Source: an uncultured Phascolarctobacterium sp. (GTDB lineage: Bacteria; Bacillota; Negativicutes; Acidaminococcales; Acidaminococcaceae). From it: 27,834 nucleotides of DNA. A program made the position numbers and the translations under genes. Positions 6,658 to 14,592 of the stretch are shown piece after piece (position 1 is the stretch's first letter; each line of letters begins with the position of its first letter). The stretch lies in NCBI GenBank assembly GCA_937906915.1, contig CALCUU010000342.1, forward strand, positions 1 to 27,834, in the 5' to 3' direction. The notes below the pieces were generated by a model that worked only from the letters and a program-made list of their open reading frames with translations, did no database searches and had not been told where the DNA came from.

Positions 6658-6696
6658 AATCATTAAAATCTAATTGTTTGGAAAGGAGGTGCCGAT

Positions 6697-7077
6697 ATGC
6701 CTACTATTAACCAATTGGTACGTAAAGGCAGAGAGGTTTTGAAAGCTAAATCTACTGCTCCGGCATTGAAAGAATGCCCGCAAAAACGTGGCGTGTGCAC
6801 CCGTGTTTACACCACCACCCCGAAAAAACCGAACTCTGCACTTCGTAAAGTAGCTCGTGTACGTTTGACTAACGGCATCGAAGTTACTGCTTATATCCCG
6901 GGTATCGGTCACAATCTTCAAGAACACAGTGTTGTTCTTATCAGAGGCGGAAGGGTAAAAGACCTTCCGGGCGTGCGTTACCACATCATTCGCGGTGCTC
7001 TTGATACTGCAGGCGTTGCAAACCGCAACCAATCTCGCTCCAAATACGGCGCTAAAAAAGCAAAAGCTAAAAAATAA
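6697..7077 (+). CDS. rpsL: 30S ribosomal protein S12
   Basis: A 126-residue S12, the decoding-centre protein of the small subunit. The loop TTTPKKPNSALRK (40-51) and GGRVKDLPGVRYH (84-96) are intact. Lys43 and Lys88, whose substitution gives streptomycin resistance in other bacteria, are both the wild-type residue. Asp89 in the VKDLPG loop is the residue that RimO methylthiolates in E. coli. The N-terminal part is the bacterial PTINQLVRKGR type with the CPQKRGVC segment at 27-34. AAGGAGGT (6683-6690) precedes the ATG. It begins the classical str order rpsL-rpsG-fusA-tuf. Confidence 0.98.
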   Translation: MPTINQLVRKGREVLKAKSTAPALKECPQKRGVCTRVYTTTPKKPNSALRKVARVRLTNGIEVTAYIPGIGHNLQEHSVVLIRGGRVKDLPGVRYHIIRGALDTAGVANRNQSRSKYGAKKAKAKK

Positions 7078-7143
7078 TAGCAACGTAGCGAGAACAAAAC
7101 ATTAAGAAACTAAGAATGATAACATCCTGAAGGAGGGAAACAC

Positions 7144-7614
7144 ATGCCGAGAAAAGGCCCTGTAACCAAAAGAGACGTATTGCCGGATCCGGTGTACGGT
7201 TCTAAACTTTTAACTAGATTCATCAATAAAATTATGCTCGACGGTAAAAAAGGCGTTGCAGAACGTATTGTATACGATGCATTCGACCTGGTTCGTGCAA
7301 AAACTGGCAAAGATCCTTTGGAAGTGTTCGATGCCGCAATGCAAAACGTAATGCCCCTGTTGGAAGTACGTGCTCGCCGCGTTGGTGGTGCTAACTACCA
7401 AGTTCCGGTTGAAGTACGCGCTGACCGTAAAACCACCCTGGGTATTCGCTGGCTGGTAAACTACTCTCGCCTGCGTGGTGAAAGAACCATGTGCGAACGT
7501 GTAGCTGGCGAAATCATGGACGCAGCTAACTCCACTGGTGCAGCTGTTAAAAAACGTGAAGATACCCACAAAATGGCAGAAGCAAATAAAGCATTTGCTC
7601 ATTACCGCTGGTAA
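7144..7614 (+). CDS. rpsG: 30S ribosomal protein S7
   Basis: A 156-residue S7, the usual length, which nucleates assembly of the 30S head and contacts the E-site tRNA. The PRKGPVTKRDVLPDPVYGS start, the MLDGKKGVAERIVYDAF helix, the RVGGANYQVPVEV beta-hairpin (78-90) and the HKMAEANKAFAHYRW C-terminus are all typical. The upstream gap of 66 bases after rpsL is among the wider ones in the cluster but holds nothing beyond the AAGGAGGG binding site at 7132-7139. S7 is the translational repressor of the str operon in E. coli; no equivalent structure is obvious in this gap. Confidence 0.98.
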   Translation: MPRKGPVTKRDVLPDPVYGSKLLTRFINKIMLDGKKGVAERIVYDAFDLVRAKTGKDPLEVFDAAMQNVMPLLEVRARRVGGANYQVPVEVRADRKTTLGIRWLVNYSRLRGERTMCERVAGEIMDAANSTGAAVKKREDTHKMAEANKAFAHYRW

Positions 7615-7649
7615 TGGCCTGACTCAGTTTGTTTGAGGAGGATTAAGAA

Positions 7650-9734
7650 GTGGGCAGACAATTTCCGCTTGAGAAAACTAGAAACATCGGCATCATGGCT
7701 CACATCGATGCTGGTAAAACTACCACCACCGAACGTATTCTGTTCTATACCGGCAGAGTACATAAAGTAGGTGAAACCCATGATGGCGGCGCTACCATGG
7801 ACTGGATGGTTCAAGAACAAGAACGTGGTATTACCATCACTTCTGCAGCAACCACCTGCCAATGGGACGGCCACCGTCTGAACATCATCGACACCCCGGG
7901 CCACGTTGACTTCACTGTAGAAGTAGAACGTTCCCTGCGTGTACTGGACGGCTCCGTTGCAGTATTCTGTGCTAAAGGCGGCGTAGAACCTCAATCTGAA
8001 ACCGTATGGCGTCAAGCTGACAAATACGGCGTTCCCCGCATGGCATATGTAAATAAAATGGATATTACCGGCGCTAACTTCTACAACGTAGTTGAAATGA
8101 TGAAAGATCGTCTGGGCGCTAATGCAGTTCCCATTCAACTCCCCATCGGTTTCGAAGACACCTTCGAAGGCATGGTAGACCTGATTAAAATGCAAGCTAT
8201 CGTTTACAACGATAAAATGGGCAAAGACGAAGTTTTCGTTGAAATCCCTGCTGACATGCAAGAAAAAGCAGAAGAATACCGTGCAATGCTTCTCGAAGCT
8301 GTAGCTGAAAGCGACGACGAACTCATGATGAAATATTTGGAAGGTGAAGAACTGACCGAAGAAGAAATCATGGCTGGTATCCGTAAACAAACCATCGCTT
8401 GCAAAATGACTCCGGTTTGCTGCGGTTCTTCTTACAAGAACAAAGGCGTACAACCCCTGCTCGACGCAGTAGTTGCATTCATGCCCGCTCCGACCGATAT
8501 TCCGCCTATCAAAGGCATTAACCCTGAAACCGGCGAAGAAGACTGCCGTCCTTCCAGCGACGAAGAACCCTTCTCCGCATTGGCATTCAAAATCATGACC
8601 GACCCGTTCGTTGGTAAACTTGCGTTCCTCCGCGTGTACTCCGGTACCCTCGGCTCCGGTTCCTACGTTTACAACTCCACTAAAGGCAAACGCGAACGTA
8701 TCGGCCGTATCCTGCAAATGCACGCTAACCACCGTGAAGAAATCGACATGGTTTACTCCGGCGACATCGCTGCTGCTGTAGGTCTGAAAGACACCACTAC
8801 TGGTGACACCCTCTGCGACGAAAAGAACGAAATCATTCTGGAATCCATGGTATTCCCTGATCCCGTAATCTCCGTAGCAGTAGAACCCAAAACTAAAGCT
8901 GACCAAGAAAAAATGGGCATTGCCCTTGCAAAACTTGCTGAAGAAGATCCGACCTTCCGCGTTCACACTGATCCGGAAACTTCCCAAACCATCATCTCCG
9001 GTATGGGCGAGCTTCACTTGGACATCATCGTTGACCGTCTGCTCCGCGAATTCAAAGTAGGCTGCACCGTAGGTAACCCGCAAGTTGCTTATCGTGAAAC
9101 CATTCGCAAAGCTGTTAAATCCGAAGGTAAATTCGTTCGTCAATCCGGTGGTAAAGGCCAATACGGTCACTGCTGGTTGGAAATCACTCCGCTCGAACCG
9201 GGTCAAGGCTTCAAGTTTGAAAACAAAGTTGTTGGCGGCGCTATTCCTAAAGAATACATCAGCCCCATCGAAGCAGGCGTTAAAGAAGCTATGGAAAACG
9301 GCGTAGTTGCTGGTTATCCCATGGTTGACATCGCAGTTACTGTTTATGATGGTTCTTACCACGAAGTTGACTCCTCTGAAATGGCGTTCAAAATTGCTGG
9401 TTCCATGGGCTTCAAATCTGGTGCTCAAAAAGCTAACCCGGTAATTCTCGAACCGTACATGAAAGTTGAAGTTACTGTACCTGAAGAATACATGGGCGAT
9501 GTAATCGGCGACATCAACTCTCGCCGTGGTCGCATCGAAGGTATGGAAGCTCGCAATGGCGCACAAGTTATCAGAGCTTTCGTTCCCCTGGCTGAAATGT
9601 TCGGTTACGCAACCGACCTTCGCTCCAAAACCCAAGGTCGTGGCAACTACTCTATGGAAGTTGACCACTACGAAGATGTTCCCAAAAACATCGCTGAAGC
9701 AATTGTTGCTAAAAACAAAGGCACTAATGCATAA
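7650..9734 (+). CDS. fusA: Elongation factor G
   Basis: A 694-residue translational GTPase that drives tRNA-mRNA translocation and, with ribosome recycling factor, subunit splitting. G-motifs are intact: AHIDAGKT (17-24), RGITI (59-63), DTPGH (81-85) and NKMD (135-138). Domains II to V follow without interruption, including the domain IV segment RQSGGKGQYGH (about 490-503) that reaches the decoding site. Length and motifs match canonical EF-G rather than the EF-G2 or TetM-type paralogues. The start is GTG at 7650, with GAGGAGG at 7635-7641 well spaced. The long open frame on the opposite strand is a codon-bias shadow. Confidence 0.98.
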   Translation: MGRQFPLEKTRNIGIMAHIDAGKTTTTERILFYTGRVHKVGETHDGGATMDWMVQEQERGITITSAATTCQWDGHRLNIIDTPGHVDFTVEVERSLRVLDGSVAVFCAKGGVEPQSETVWRQADKYGVPRMAYVNKMDITGANFYNVVEMMKDRLGANAVPIQLPIGFEDTFEGMVDLIKMQAIVYNDKMGKDEVFVEIPADMQEKAEEYRAMLLEAVAESDDELMMKYLEGEELTEEEIMAGIRKQTIACKMTPVCCGSSYKNKGVQPLLDAVVAFMPAPTDIPPIKGINPETGEEDCRPSSDEEPFSALAFKIMTDPFVGKLAFLRVYSGTLGSGSYVYNSTKGKRERIGRILQMHANHREEIDMVYSGDIAAAVGLKDTTTGDTLCDEKNEIILESMVFPDPVISVAVEPKTKADQEKMGIALAKLAEEDPTFRVHTDPETSQTIISGMGELHLDIIVDRLLREFKVGCTVGNPQVAYRETIRKAVKSEGKFVRQSGGKGQYGHCWLEITPLEPGQGFKFENKVVGGAIPKEYISPIEAGVKEAMENGVVAGYPMVDIAVTVYDGSYHEVDSSEMAFKIAGSMGFKSGAQKANPVILEPYMKVEVTVPEEYMGDVIGDINSRRGRIEGMEARNGAQVIRAFVPLAEMFGYATDLRSKTQGRGNYSMEVDHYEDVPKNIAEAIVAKNKGTNA

Positions 9735-9768
9735 TATCTTCTAGATACATTTAAGGAGGAAATTCAAA

Positions 9769-10959
9769 ATGGCAAAAGCTAAATACGAAAGAACTAAACC
9801 CCATGCTAATATCGGCACCATCGGTCACGTTGACCATGGTAAAACCACCACCACCGCAGCAATCACCAAAGTTTTGGCACAACGCGGCGGCGCAGAATTC
9901 ATGGACTACTCCATGATCGACAAAGCTCCCGAAGAACGCGAACGCGGCATTACCATTAACACCGCACACGTAGAATATGAAACCGAAACCCGTCACTATG
10001 CACACGTTGACTGCCCGGGCCACGCTGACTATGTTAAAAACATGATCACCGGCGCAGCACAAATGGACGGCGCAATCCTCGTAGTATCCGCAGCTGACGG
10101 CCCGATGCCGCAAACCCGCGAACACATCCTCTTGGCTCGTCAAGTAGGCGTACCCGCAATGGTAGTATTCCTGAACAAAGTTGACATGGTAGACGACGAA
10201 GAATTGCTCGAATTGGTAGAAATGGAAGTACGTGAACTGCTCTCCAGCTACGAATTCCCTGGCGACGACATCCCCGTAGTTGCTGGTTCCGCACTGAAAG
10301 CTTTGGAAGGCGACGCTGCTTACGAAGCAAAAATCCTCGAATTGATGGACGCTGTAGACAACTACATCCCCGTACCTGAACGTGCAACCGACAAACCGTT
10401 CCTGATGCCTGTAGAAGACGTATTCACCATCACCGGCCGTGGCACCGTAGCAACCGGTCGTGTAGAACGTGGTACCATCAAAGTAGGCGACACCGTAGAA
10501 ATCGTTGGCATGCAAGAAGAAAAGAAATCCACCGTTGTAACCGGCGTAGAAATGTTCCGCAAATTGTTGGACGAAGCAGTAGCAGGCGACAACGTAGGCT
10601 GCTTGCTCCGTGGCGTTGACCGTAAAGAAATCGAACGCGGCCAAGTATTGTCCAAACCGGGCAGCATTCATCCGCACACCAAATTCAAAGGCGAAGTATA
10701 CGTACTGACCAAAGAAGAAGGCGGCCGTCACACCCCGTTCTTCAACGGCTATCGCCCCCAATTCTACTTCCGTACCACTGACGTAACCGGCGTAACCCAA
10801 TTGCCTGAAGGCGTAGAAATGGTAATGCCTGGCGACAACGTAACCATGGACGTAGAACTGATCACCCCGATCGCTATTGAAAAAGGCTTGCGTTTCGCTA
10901 TCCGTGAAGGTGGCCGTACCGTAGGCGCTGGCGTTGTTTCCGAAGTAGAAGAAGCTTAA
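9769..10959 (+). CDS. tuf: Elongation factor Tu
   Basis: A 396-residue EF-Tu, which carries aminoacyl-tRNA to the A site as a GTP complex. G-motifs are GHVDHGKT (19-26), RGITIN (59-64), DCPGH (81-85) and NKVD (136-139); the TPFFNGYRPQFYFRTTDVTG stretch of domain III is intact. Codon use is strongly restricted (mainly GAA, GTA, AAA, CGT, ACC), as expected for one of the most highly expressed genes. AAGGAGG at 9753-9759 precedes the ATG. It closes the str part and is followed by a hairpin, so some tuf transcripts probably end there. A second tuf copy elsewhere cannot be judged from this window. Confidence 0.98.
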   Translation: MAKAKYERTKPHANIGTIGHVDHGKTTTTAAITKVLAQRGGAEFMDYSMIDKAPEERERGITINTAHVEYETETRHYAHVDCPGHADYVKNMITGAAQMDGAILVVSAADGPMPQTREHILLARQVGVPAMVVFLNKVDMVDDEELLELVEMEVRELLSSYEFPGDDIPVVAGSALKALEGDAAYEAKILELMDAVDNYIPVPERATDKPFLMPVEDVFTITGRGTVATGRVERGTIKVGDTVEIVGMQEEKKSTVVTGVEMFRKLLDEAVAGDNVGCLLRGVDRKEIERGQVLSKPGSIHPHTKFKGEVYVLTKEEGGRHTPFFNGYRPQFYFRTTDVTGVTQLPEGVEMVMPGDNVTMDVELITPIAIEKGLRFAIREGGRTVGAGVVSEVEEA

Positions 10960-10982
10960 TTTTAGTTAGTTCCCGTATTAAT

Positions 10983-11012
10983 ATATGAGGGGCTTAGGTG
11001 AGCCCCTCATAT
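10983..11012 (+). terminator. Hairpin terminator or attenuator between tuf and rpsJ
   Basis: A perfect 12-bp stem (ATATGAGGGGCT 10983-10994, AGCCCCTCATAT 11001-11012) with a 6-base loop follows the tuf stop by 23 bases. The bases after it are TATTATGTTTATTT, U-rich but not a clean run, so read-through is plausible. No good promoter is seen between it and rpsJ, so it may adjust the ratio of tuf to ribosomal-protein mRNA. Confidence 0.7.
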
Positions 11013-11017
11013 TATTA

Positions 11018-11133
11018 TGTTTATTTGTATGGCCCTGCGATGATGTGAAAGGTTGCTTGCCTGCAAGACAGGGAGATTTTCACGGAGTATGTCCGTTCTT
11101 AGAAACTGGGCGTTTAGGAGGAAAAATTTTATA
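11018..11133 (+). promoter_or_regulatory. Structured leader of the S10 section
   Basis: This 116-base stretch is open in the rpsJ frame from a TTG at 11053, but its encoded peptide resembles nothing in S10. It holds several complementary segments: CCCTG (11033-11037) with CAGGG (11069-11073), GTGAAA (11045-11050) with TTTCAC (11078-11083), CTTG (11056-11059) with CAAG (11064-11067), and ACGGA (11082-11086) with TCCGT (11092-11096). The first two pairings cross, so they form either a pseudoknot or alternative folds. Ribosomal-protein leaders that bind their own product (L4 in E. coli) sit at this position; whether this one does is inference. Confidence 0.4.
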
Positions 11134-11445
11134 ATGGCTAAGTCTCAAAAAATCAGAATACGCCTCAAAGCGTATGACCACAAAGCACTTGATCAAAGCG
11201 CTGCAAAAATCGTAGAAACTGCAAAACGTACTGGTGCGCAAGTTTCTGGTCCGATTCCCCTTCCGACTGAAAAAAATATTTACACCATTCTGCGTTCCCC
11301 GCATGTTAACAAAGACTCTCGTGAACAATTCGAAATGAGAACTCACAAACGTCTTGTTGACATTCTGGAACCCACCGCAAAAACTGTTGATGCATTGATG
11401 CGTTTGGACCTTCCGGCTGGCGTAGACATCGAAATTAAACTGTAA
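11134..11445 (+). CDS. rpsJ: 30S ribosomal protein S10
   Basis: A 103-residue S10, a 30S head protein that in other bacteria also works with NusB in transcription antitermination. The body IRIRLKAYDHKALDQSA and the loop GPIPLPTEKNIYTILRSPHVNKDSREQFEMRTHKR are canonical (the exposed loop is at about 40-70). The frame is open further upstream to a TTG at 11053, but ATG 11134 gives the family length and has TTAGGAGG (11115-11122) at correct distance. It is the first gene of the S10 section and lies behind a hairpin and a structured leader. Confidence 0.97.
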   Translation: MAKSQKIRIRLKAYDHKALDQSAAKIVETAKRTGAQVSGPIPLPTEKNIYTILRSPHVNKDSREQFEMRTHKRLVDILEPTAKTVDALMRLDLPAGVDIEIKL

Positions 11446-11460
11446 GGAGGAGGGACAATA

Positions 11461-12102
11461 ATGGCTAAAGGTATTTTAGGCAAAAAACTGGGCATGACCC
11501 AAATTTTTGAAGCTGACGGCAAATTGATCCCTGTAACTGTTGTAGAAGCAGGTCCTTGCGTAGTACTTCAAAACAAAACCGTTGAAACCGACGGCTACAA
11601 TGCTGTACAACTTGGTTTTGGCGAAATGAAAGAAAAACATACCACCAGACCGATGAAAGGCCACTTTGATAAAGCTGGCGTAGCTCCGGTAAAATTTGTA
11701 AGAGAATTGCGTTTGGCTGCTCCTTCCGAATTCGAAATCGGCCAAAAAGTAACTGCTGACATCTTTGAAGCAGGCGAATTGATCGATGCAACTGGTATTT
11801 CCCGTGGTAAAGGCTTCGCAGGCACTATTAAGCGTCACAACTTCGCTCGCGGTCCTATGAAACACGGTTCCAAATCTCACCGTGAACCCGGTTCCATGGG
11901 TCCCATGTATTCCGGCCCGGGCGGTCGCGTAATCAAAGGCAAAAAATTGCCTGGCCGTATGGGTGCTGTGAAATCTACTGTTCAACGTTTGACTATCGCA
12001 AAAGTTGATGCAGAACGTAATCTTATTTTGGTTAAAGGCTCCATTCCTGGTGCTGCTGGTTCTTTCGTAATCCTGAAAGAAACCGTAAAACCGAAAAAAT
12101 AA
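11461..12102 (+). CDS. rplC: 50S ribosomal protein L3
   Basis: A 213-residue L3, which binds 23S rRNA early in assembly and extends a loop toward the peptidyl transferase centre. The start AKGILGKKLGMTQIF, the SRGKGFAGTIKRHNF segment (113-127), the SHREPGSMGPM loop and KGKKLPGRMG (180-189 region) are typical. The Gln that PrmB methylates in gamma-proteobacterial L3 has no equivalent in the GSMGPM loop. It begins 15 bases after rpsJ with AAGGAGG at 11444-11450 overlapping the rpsJ stop. Confidence 0.97.
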   Translation: MAKGILGKKLGMTQIFEADGKLIPVTVVEAGPCVVLQNKTVETDGYNAVQLGFGEMKEKHTTRPMKGHFDKAGVAPVKFVRELRLAAPSEFEIGQKVTADIFEAGELIDATGISRGKGFAGTIKRHNFARGPMKHGSKSHREPGSMGPMYSGPGGRVIKGKKLPGRMGAVKSTVQRLTIAKVDAERNLILVKGSIPGAAGSFVILKETVKPKK

Positions 12103-12134
12103 GAGCGTAAGCGAAAGAAAGGAGGATGCTTCTA

Positions 12135-12758
12135 ATGCCGAAGTTATCAGTATATAACATCTCCGGTCAAGTTACCGGTGAAATAGAATTGAATGACGTT
12201 GTGTTTGGCGCTGAATTCAATGAAGCTGTTGTACACGAAGCAATCGTAATGCAACTTGCTAACCAACGCCAAGGCACTTCTGCTACCAAAACTCGCGGTA
12301 TGGTACGCGGTGGCGGTCGCAAACCTTGGAAACAAAAAGGCACCGGCCGTGCACGTTCCGGTTCCAACCGTTCTCCTGTTTGGGTAGGTGGCGGTACCAC
12401 TTTTGGTCCCCAACCCCGCAGCTATGCTAAAAAAATGAACCGTAAAGCTCGCCGTCTGGCTCTTTGCTGTGCATTGTCTGCAAAAGTTGCAGCTAACGAA
12501 TTGGTAGTAATCGACGGCTTGACCTTCGATGCTCCGAAAACCAAAAACGTAGTAGCTATGCTCAACGCTTTCGAAGCAGCTACTGCAAAAGCACTGCTTA
12601 TCACCAATGGTTGTGAAAACGTAGAACTTTCCGCACGCAACATGCCGAAAGTAACCACCATCACTAACATGGGCCTGAACTGCTTTGATATCCTTCACGC
12701 TAACAAAGTATTCCTGGCTAAAGAAGTAGTAGAAAAAATTGAGGAGGTGCTCGCATAA
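12135..12758 (+). CDS. rplD: 50S ribosomal protein L4
   Basis: A 207-residue L4 (also called L4/L1e), an early-assembly 23S rRNA protein whose extended loop lines the exit tunnel. The loop RGGGRKPWKQKGTGRARSG (about 59-77) is intact; changes around it confer macrolide resistance elsewhere. ATG 12135 is preferred over the in-frame ATG at 12126, which overlaps the AAAGGAGG binding site (12118-12125) and would add three residues. Its stop TAA shares its last base with the ATG of rplW, indicating translational coupling. In E. coli L4 represses the S10 operon, so the leader before rpsJ is a candidate target. Confidence 0.96.
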   Translation: MPKLSVYNISGQVTGEIELNDVVFGAEFNEAVVHEAIVMQLANQRQGTSATKTRGMVRGGGRKPWKQKGTGRARSGSNRSPVWVGGGTTFGPQPRSYAKKMNRKARRLALCCALSAKVAANELVVIDGLTFDAPKTKNVVAMLNAFEAATAKALLITNGCENVELSARNMPKVTTITNMGLNCFDILHANKVFLAKEVVEKIEEVLA

Positions 12759-13048
12759 TGGCTGCTAATCCTCGCGATTTATTGATTCGTCCCATCATCA
12801 CCGAAAAAACTTCCATGATGATGCAAGAAAACAAATACACCTTCCAAGTTCCCCTGGAAGCTAACAAAGTAGAAATCCGCCAAGCTGTCGAAGCTATTTT
12901 CGGCGTTAAAGTTTTGAGCGTAAATACTATCCGCGTTCTTGGCAAAACCAAACGCATGGGTAGATATGTTGGTAAACGTTCCGACTATAAAAAAGCAATC
13001 GTTAAGCTTGCTGAAGGCAATACGATTCCCCTTTTCGAAGGAATGTAA
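12758..13048 (+). CDS. rplW: 50S ribosomal protein L23
   Basis: A 96-residue L23, located at the mouth of the exit tunnel where it docks trigger factor and the signal recognition particle. LIRPIITEKTSMMMQENKY (8-26) and VNTIRVLGKTKRMG near the end of the fold are the family signatures. The start overlaps the rplD stop by one base (TAATG), with GAGGAGG inside the end of rplD. The protein is the short bacterial form with an intact extended loop (R66-K85 region). Confidence 0.96.
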   Translation: MAANPRDLLIRPIITEKTSMMMQENKYTFQVPLEANKVEIRQAVEAIFGVKVLSVNTIRVLGKTKRMGRYVGKRSDYKKAIVKLAEGNTIPLFEGM

Positions 13049-13075
13049 TTAACGTAATATAAGGAGGTCAAGAAA

Positions 13076-13906
13076 ATGGCTATTAAAAGCTTTAATCCGT
13101 ATTCTCCTTCCAGACGCTTTATTACTGTGTCTGCCTTCGAAGAGATTACGACTGATAAGCCGTACCGCCCGCTTGTTGAAAAACTCGTAAGAAAAGCTGG
13201 CCGTAACAATACCGGCAAAATGACCGTTCGTCATCAAGGCGGCGGCCACAAAAGACAATATCGTATCATCGACTTCAAACGCAACAAAGACAACATTCCT
13301 GCTAAAGTTGCTACCATCGAATACGATCCTAACCGTAACGCACGCATCGCTCTGGTAAACTATGCTGACGGTGAAAAACGTTACATCATCGCTCCCCTTG
13401 GCTTGCAAGTTGGCGATGTAATCGTAAGCGGTCCGGAAGCCGACATCAAAGTTGGTAACTGCCTGCCGCTGAAAAACATTCCGCTGGGTACTACCGTACA
13501 CAACGTAGAAATGAAAATCGGTAAAGGTGGCCAAATGGCTCGCAGTGCTGGTGCATCTGCTCAGCTGATGGCTAAAGAAGGCGACTATGCTCTTCTTCGT
13601 CTCCCTTCCGGTGAAATCCGCAAAGTACATATCAACTGCCGTGCAACCATCGGCCAAGTTGGTAACATTGACGCTGAAAACATCTGCATCGGTAAAGCTG
13701 GTCGCTCCCGCTGGATGGGCATCCGTCCTGCAAACCGCGGCGTAGTTATGAACCCGAATGACCATCCGCACGGTGGTGGTGAAGGTCACTCCCCCGTTGG
13801 TCGTAAACGTCCTGTTACTCCTTGGGGTAAATGCGCATTTGGTACCCGTACTCGTAAAGAGAAAAAAGCTTCTACTAAGCTCATCTTGAAACGTAGAACT
13901 AAATAA
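13076..13906 (+). CDS. rplB: 50S ribosomal protein L2
   Basis: A 276-residue L2, needed for subunit association and close to the peptidyl transferase centre. The RNA-binding part has the MTVRHQGGGHKRQYR segment (about 49-63) and the SH3-like region; the C-terminal part shows MNPNDHPHGGGEGHSPVGRK (224-243), which contains the conserved His important for activity in E. coli. AAGGAGG at 13061-13067 sets the ATG. No abnormality is seen relative to the family. Confidence 0.98.
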   Translation: MAIKSFNPYSPSRRFITVSAFEEITTDKPYRPLVEKLVRKAGRNNTGKMTVRHQGGGHKRQYRIIDFKRNKDNIPAKVATIEYDPNRNARIALVNYADGEKRYIIAPLGLQVGDVIVSGPEADIKVGNCLPLKNIPLGTTVHNVEMKIGKGGQMARSAGASAQLMAKEGDYALLRLPSGEIRKVHINCRATIGQVGNIDAENICIGKAGRSRWMGIRPANRGVVMNPNDHPHGGGEGHSPVGRKRPVTPWGKCAFGTRTRKEKKASTKLILKRRTK

Positions 13907-13937
13907 TATAACAGGATAAGGAAAGGAGGCTAACCTA

Positions 13938-14213
13938 GTGTCCAGATCAGTTAAAAAAGGACCTTATGTCCATGCTAGCTTGTTGAAAAAAATCGACGCG
14001 CTTAATGCCGCTAATGATAAAAAAGTTGTAAAGACCTGGTCTCGCAGCTCTACTATTCTCCCGGATTTCGTTGGTCACACCATTGCGGTTCATGACGGAC
14101 GCAAACATGTTCCCGTGTTCATCACCGAGGATATGGTAGGCCACAAATTGGGCGAATTCGCTCCTACTCGTACCTATAAAGGTCACGCTGACAAAACCAC
14201 CAAATTAAGATAA
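13938..14213 (+). CDS. rpsS: 30S ribosomal protein S19
   Basis: A 91-residue S19, which sits with S13 on the head of the 30S subunit. RSVKKGPYVHASLLKKI at the start and the SRSSTILPDFVGHTIAVHDGRKHVPVFITEDMVGHKLGEFAPTR core are canonical. The start is GTG at 13938, with AAAGGAGG at 13922-13929; it gives the usual SRSVKKGP N-terminus and no other start is possible without cutting that motif. Confidence 0.97.
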   Translation: MSRSVKKGPYVHASLLKKIDALNAANDKKVVKTWSRSSTILPDFVGHTIAVHDGRKHVPVFITEDMVGHKLGEFAPTRTYKGHADKTTKLR

Positions 14214-14232
14214 GGGGAAGGAGGAAAATAGA

Positions 14233-14565
14233 ATGGAAGCAAAAGCAATTGCAAAATATATCCGTATTGCACCGCGCAAACTGCGCATTGTAATCAATCT
14301 GATCCGCGGTAAATCCGTAGGTGAAGCATTCGCAATCCTCAAATTCACCCCGAAGGTTGGTTCTGAGGTAATCGAAAAAGTACTGCGTAGCGCTGTAGCT
14401 AACGCTGAACATAACTTTGATATGAACGTGGACAACCTGGTAGTATCCACTTGCTTCGTAGATGCAGGCCCTACCATTAAACGTATCCATCCGCGTTCCC
14501 GTGGTCAAGCTTTCAAAATCTTGAAACGTTCCAGCCACGTAACTGTAGCAGTTAAAGAAAAATAA
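14233..14565 (+). CDS. rplV: 50S ribosomal protein L22
   Basis: A 110-residue L22, whose beta-hairpin lines the exit tunnel near L4 and the macrolide site. The start EAKAIAKYIRIAPRKLR and the hairpin PTIKRIHPRSRGQAFKILKRSSH (79-101) are intact and without the insertions or deletions associated with macrolide resistance. AAGGAGG at 14218-14224 precedes the ATG; the gap after rpsS is 19 bases. Confidence 0.97.
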   Translation: MEAKAIAKYIRIAPRKLRIVINLIRGKSVGEAFAILKFTPKVGSEVIEKVLRSAVANAEHNFDMNVDNLVVSTCFVDAGPTIKRIHPRSRGQAFKILKRSSHVTVAVKEK

Positions 14566-14592
14566 TATCCCGTCAGAAGGAGGGAAAAGATA

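Noticed and set aside
6655..6660. TATAAT before rpsL as a separate promoter
   Set aside because: No acceptable -35 hexamer at 16-18 bases; the nearest, TTGGCG at 6636-6641, leaves only 13.
7602..9668. 688-codon open frame on the minus strand across fusA
   Set aside because: It mirrors fusA codon by codon, has no ribosome binding site or recognisable domain, and similar antisense frames lie opposite tuf, rplB and other genes; it results from the strong codon bias of the sense genes.
9751..10800. 349-codon open frame on the minus strand across tuf
   Set aside because: Same codon-bias shadow; low-complexity, Phe/Val/Tyr-rich product with no family likeness.
11053..11133. 27-codon in-frame N-terminal extension of S10 from a TTG
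   Set aside because: S10 has the family length from ATG 11134, which has its own well-placed AGGAGG; the upstream peptide is unlike any S10 and the DNA looks like a structured leader.
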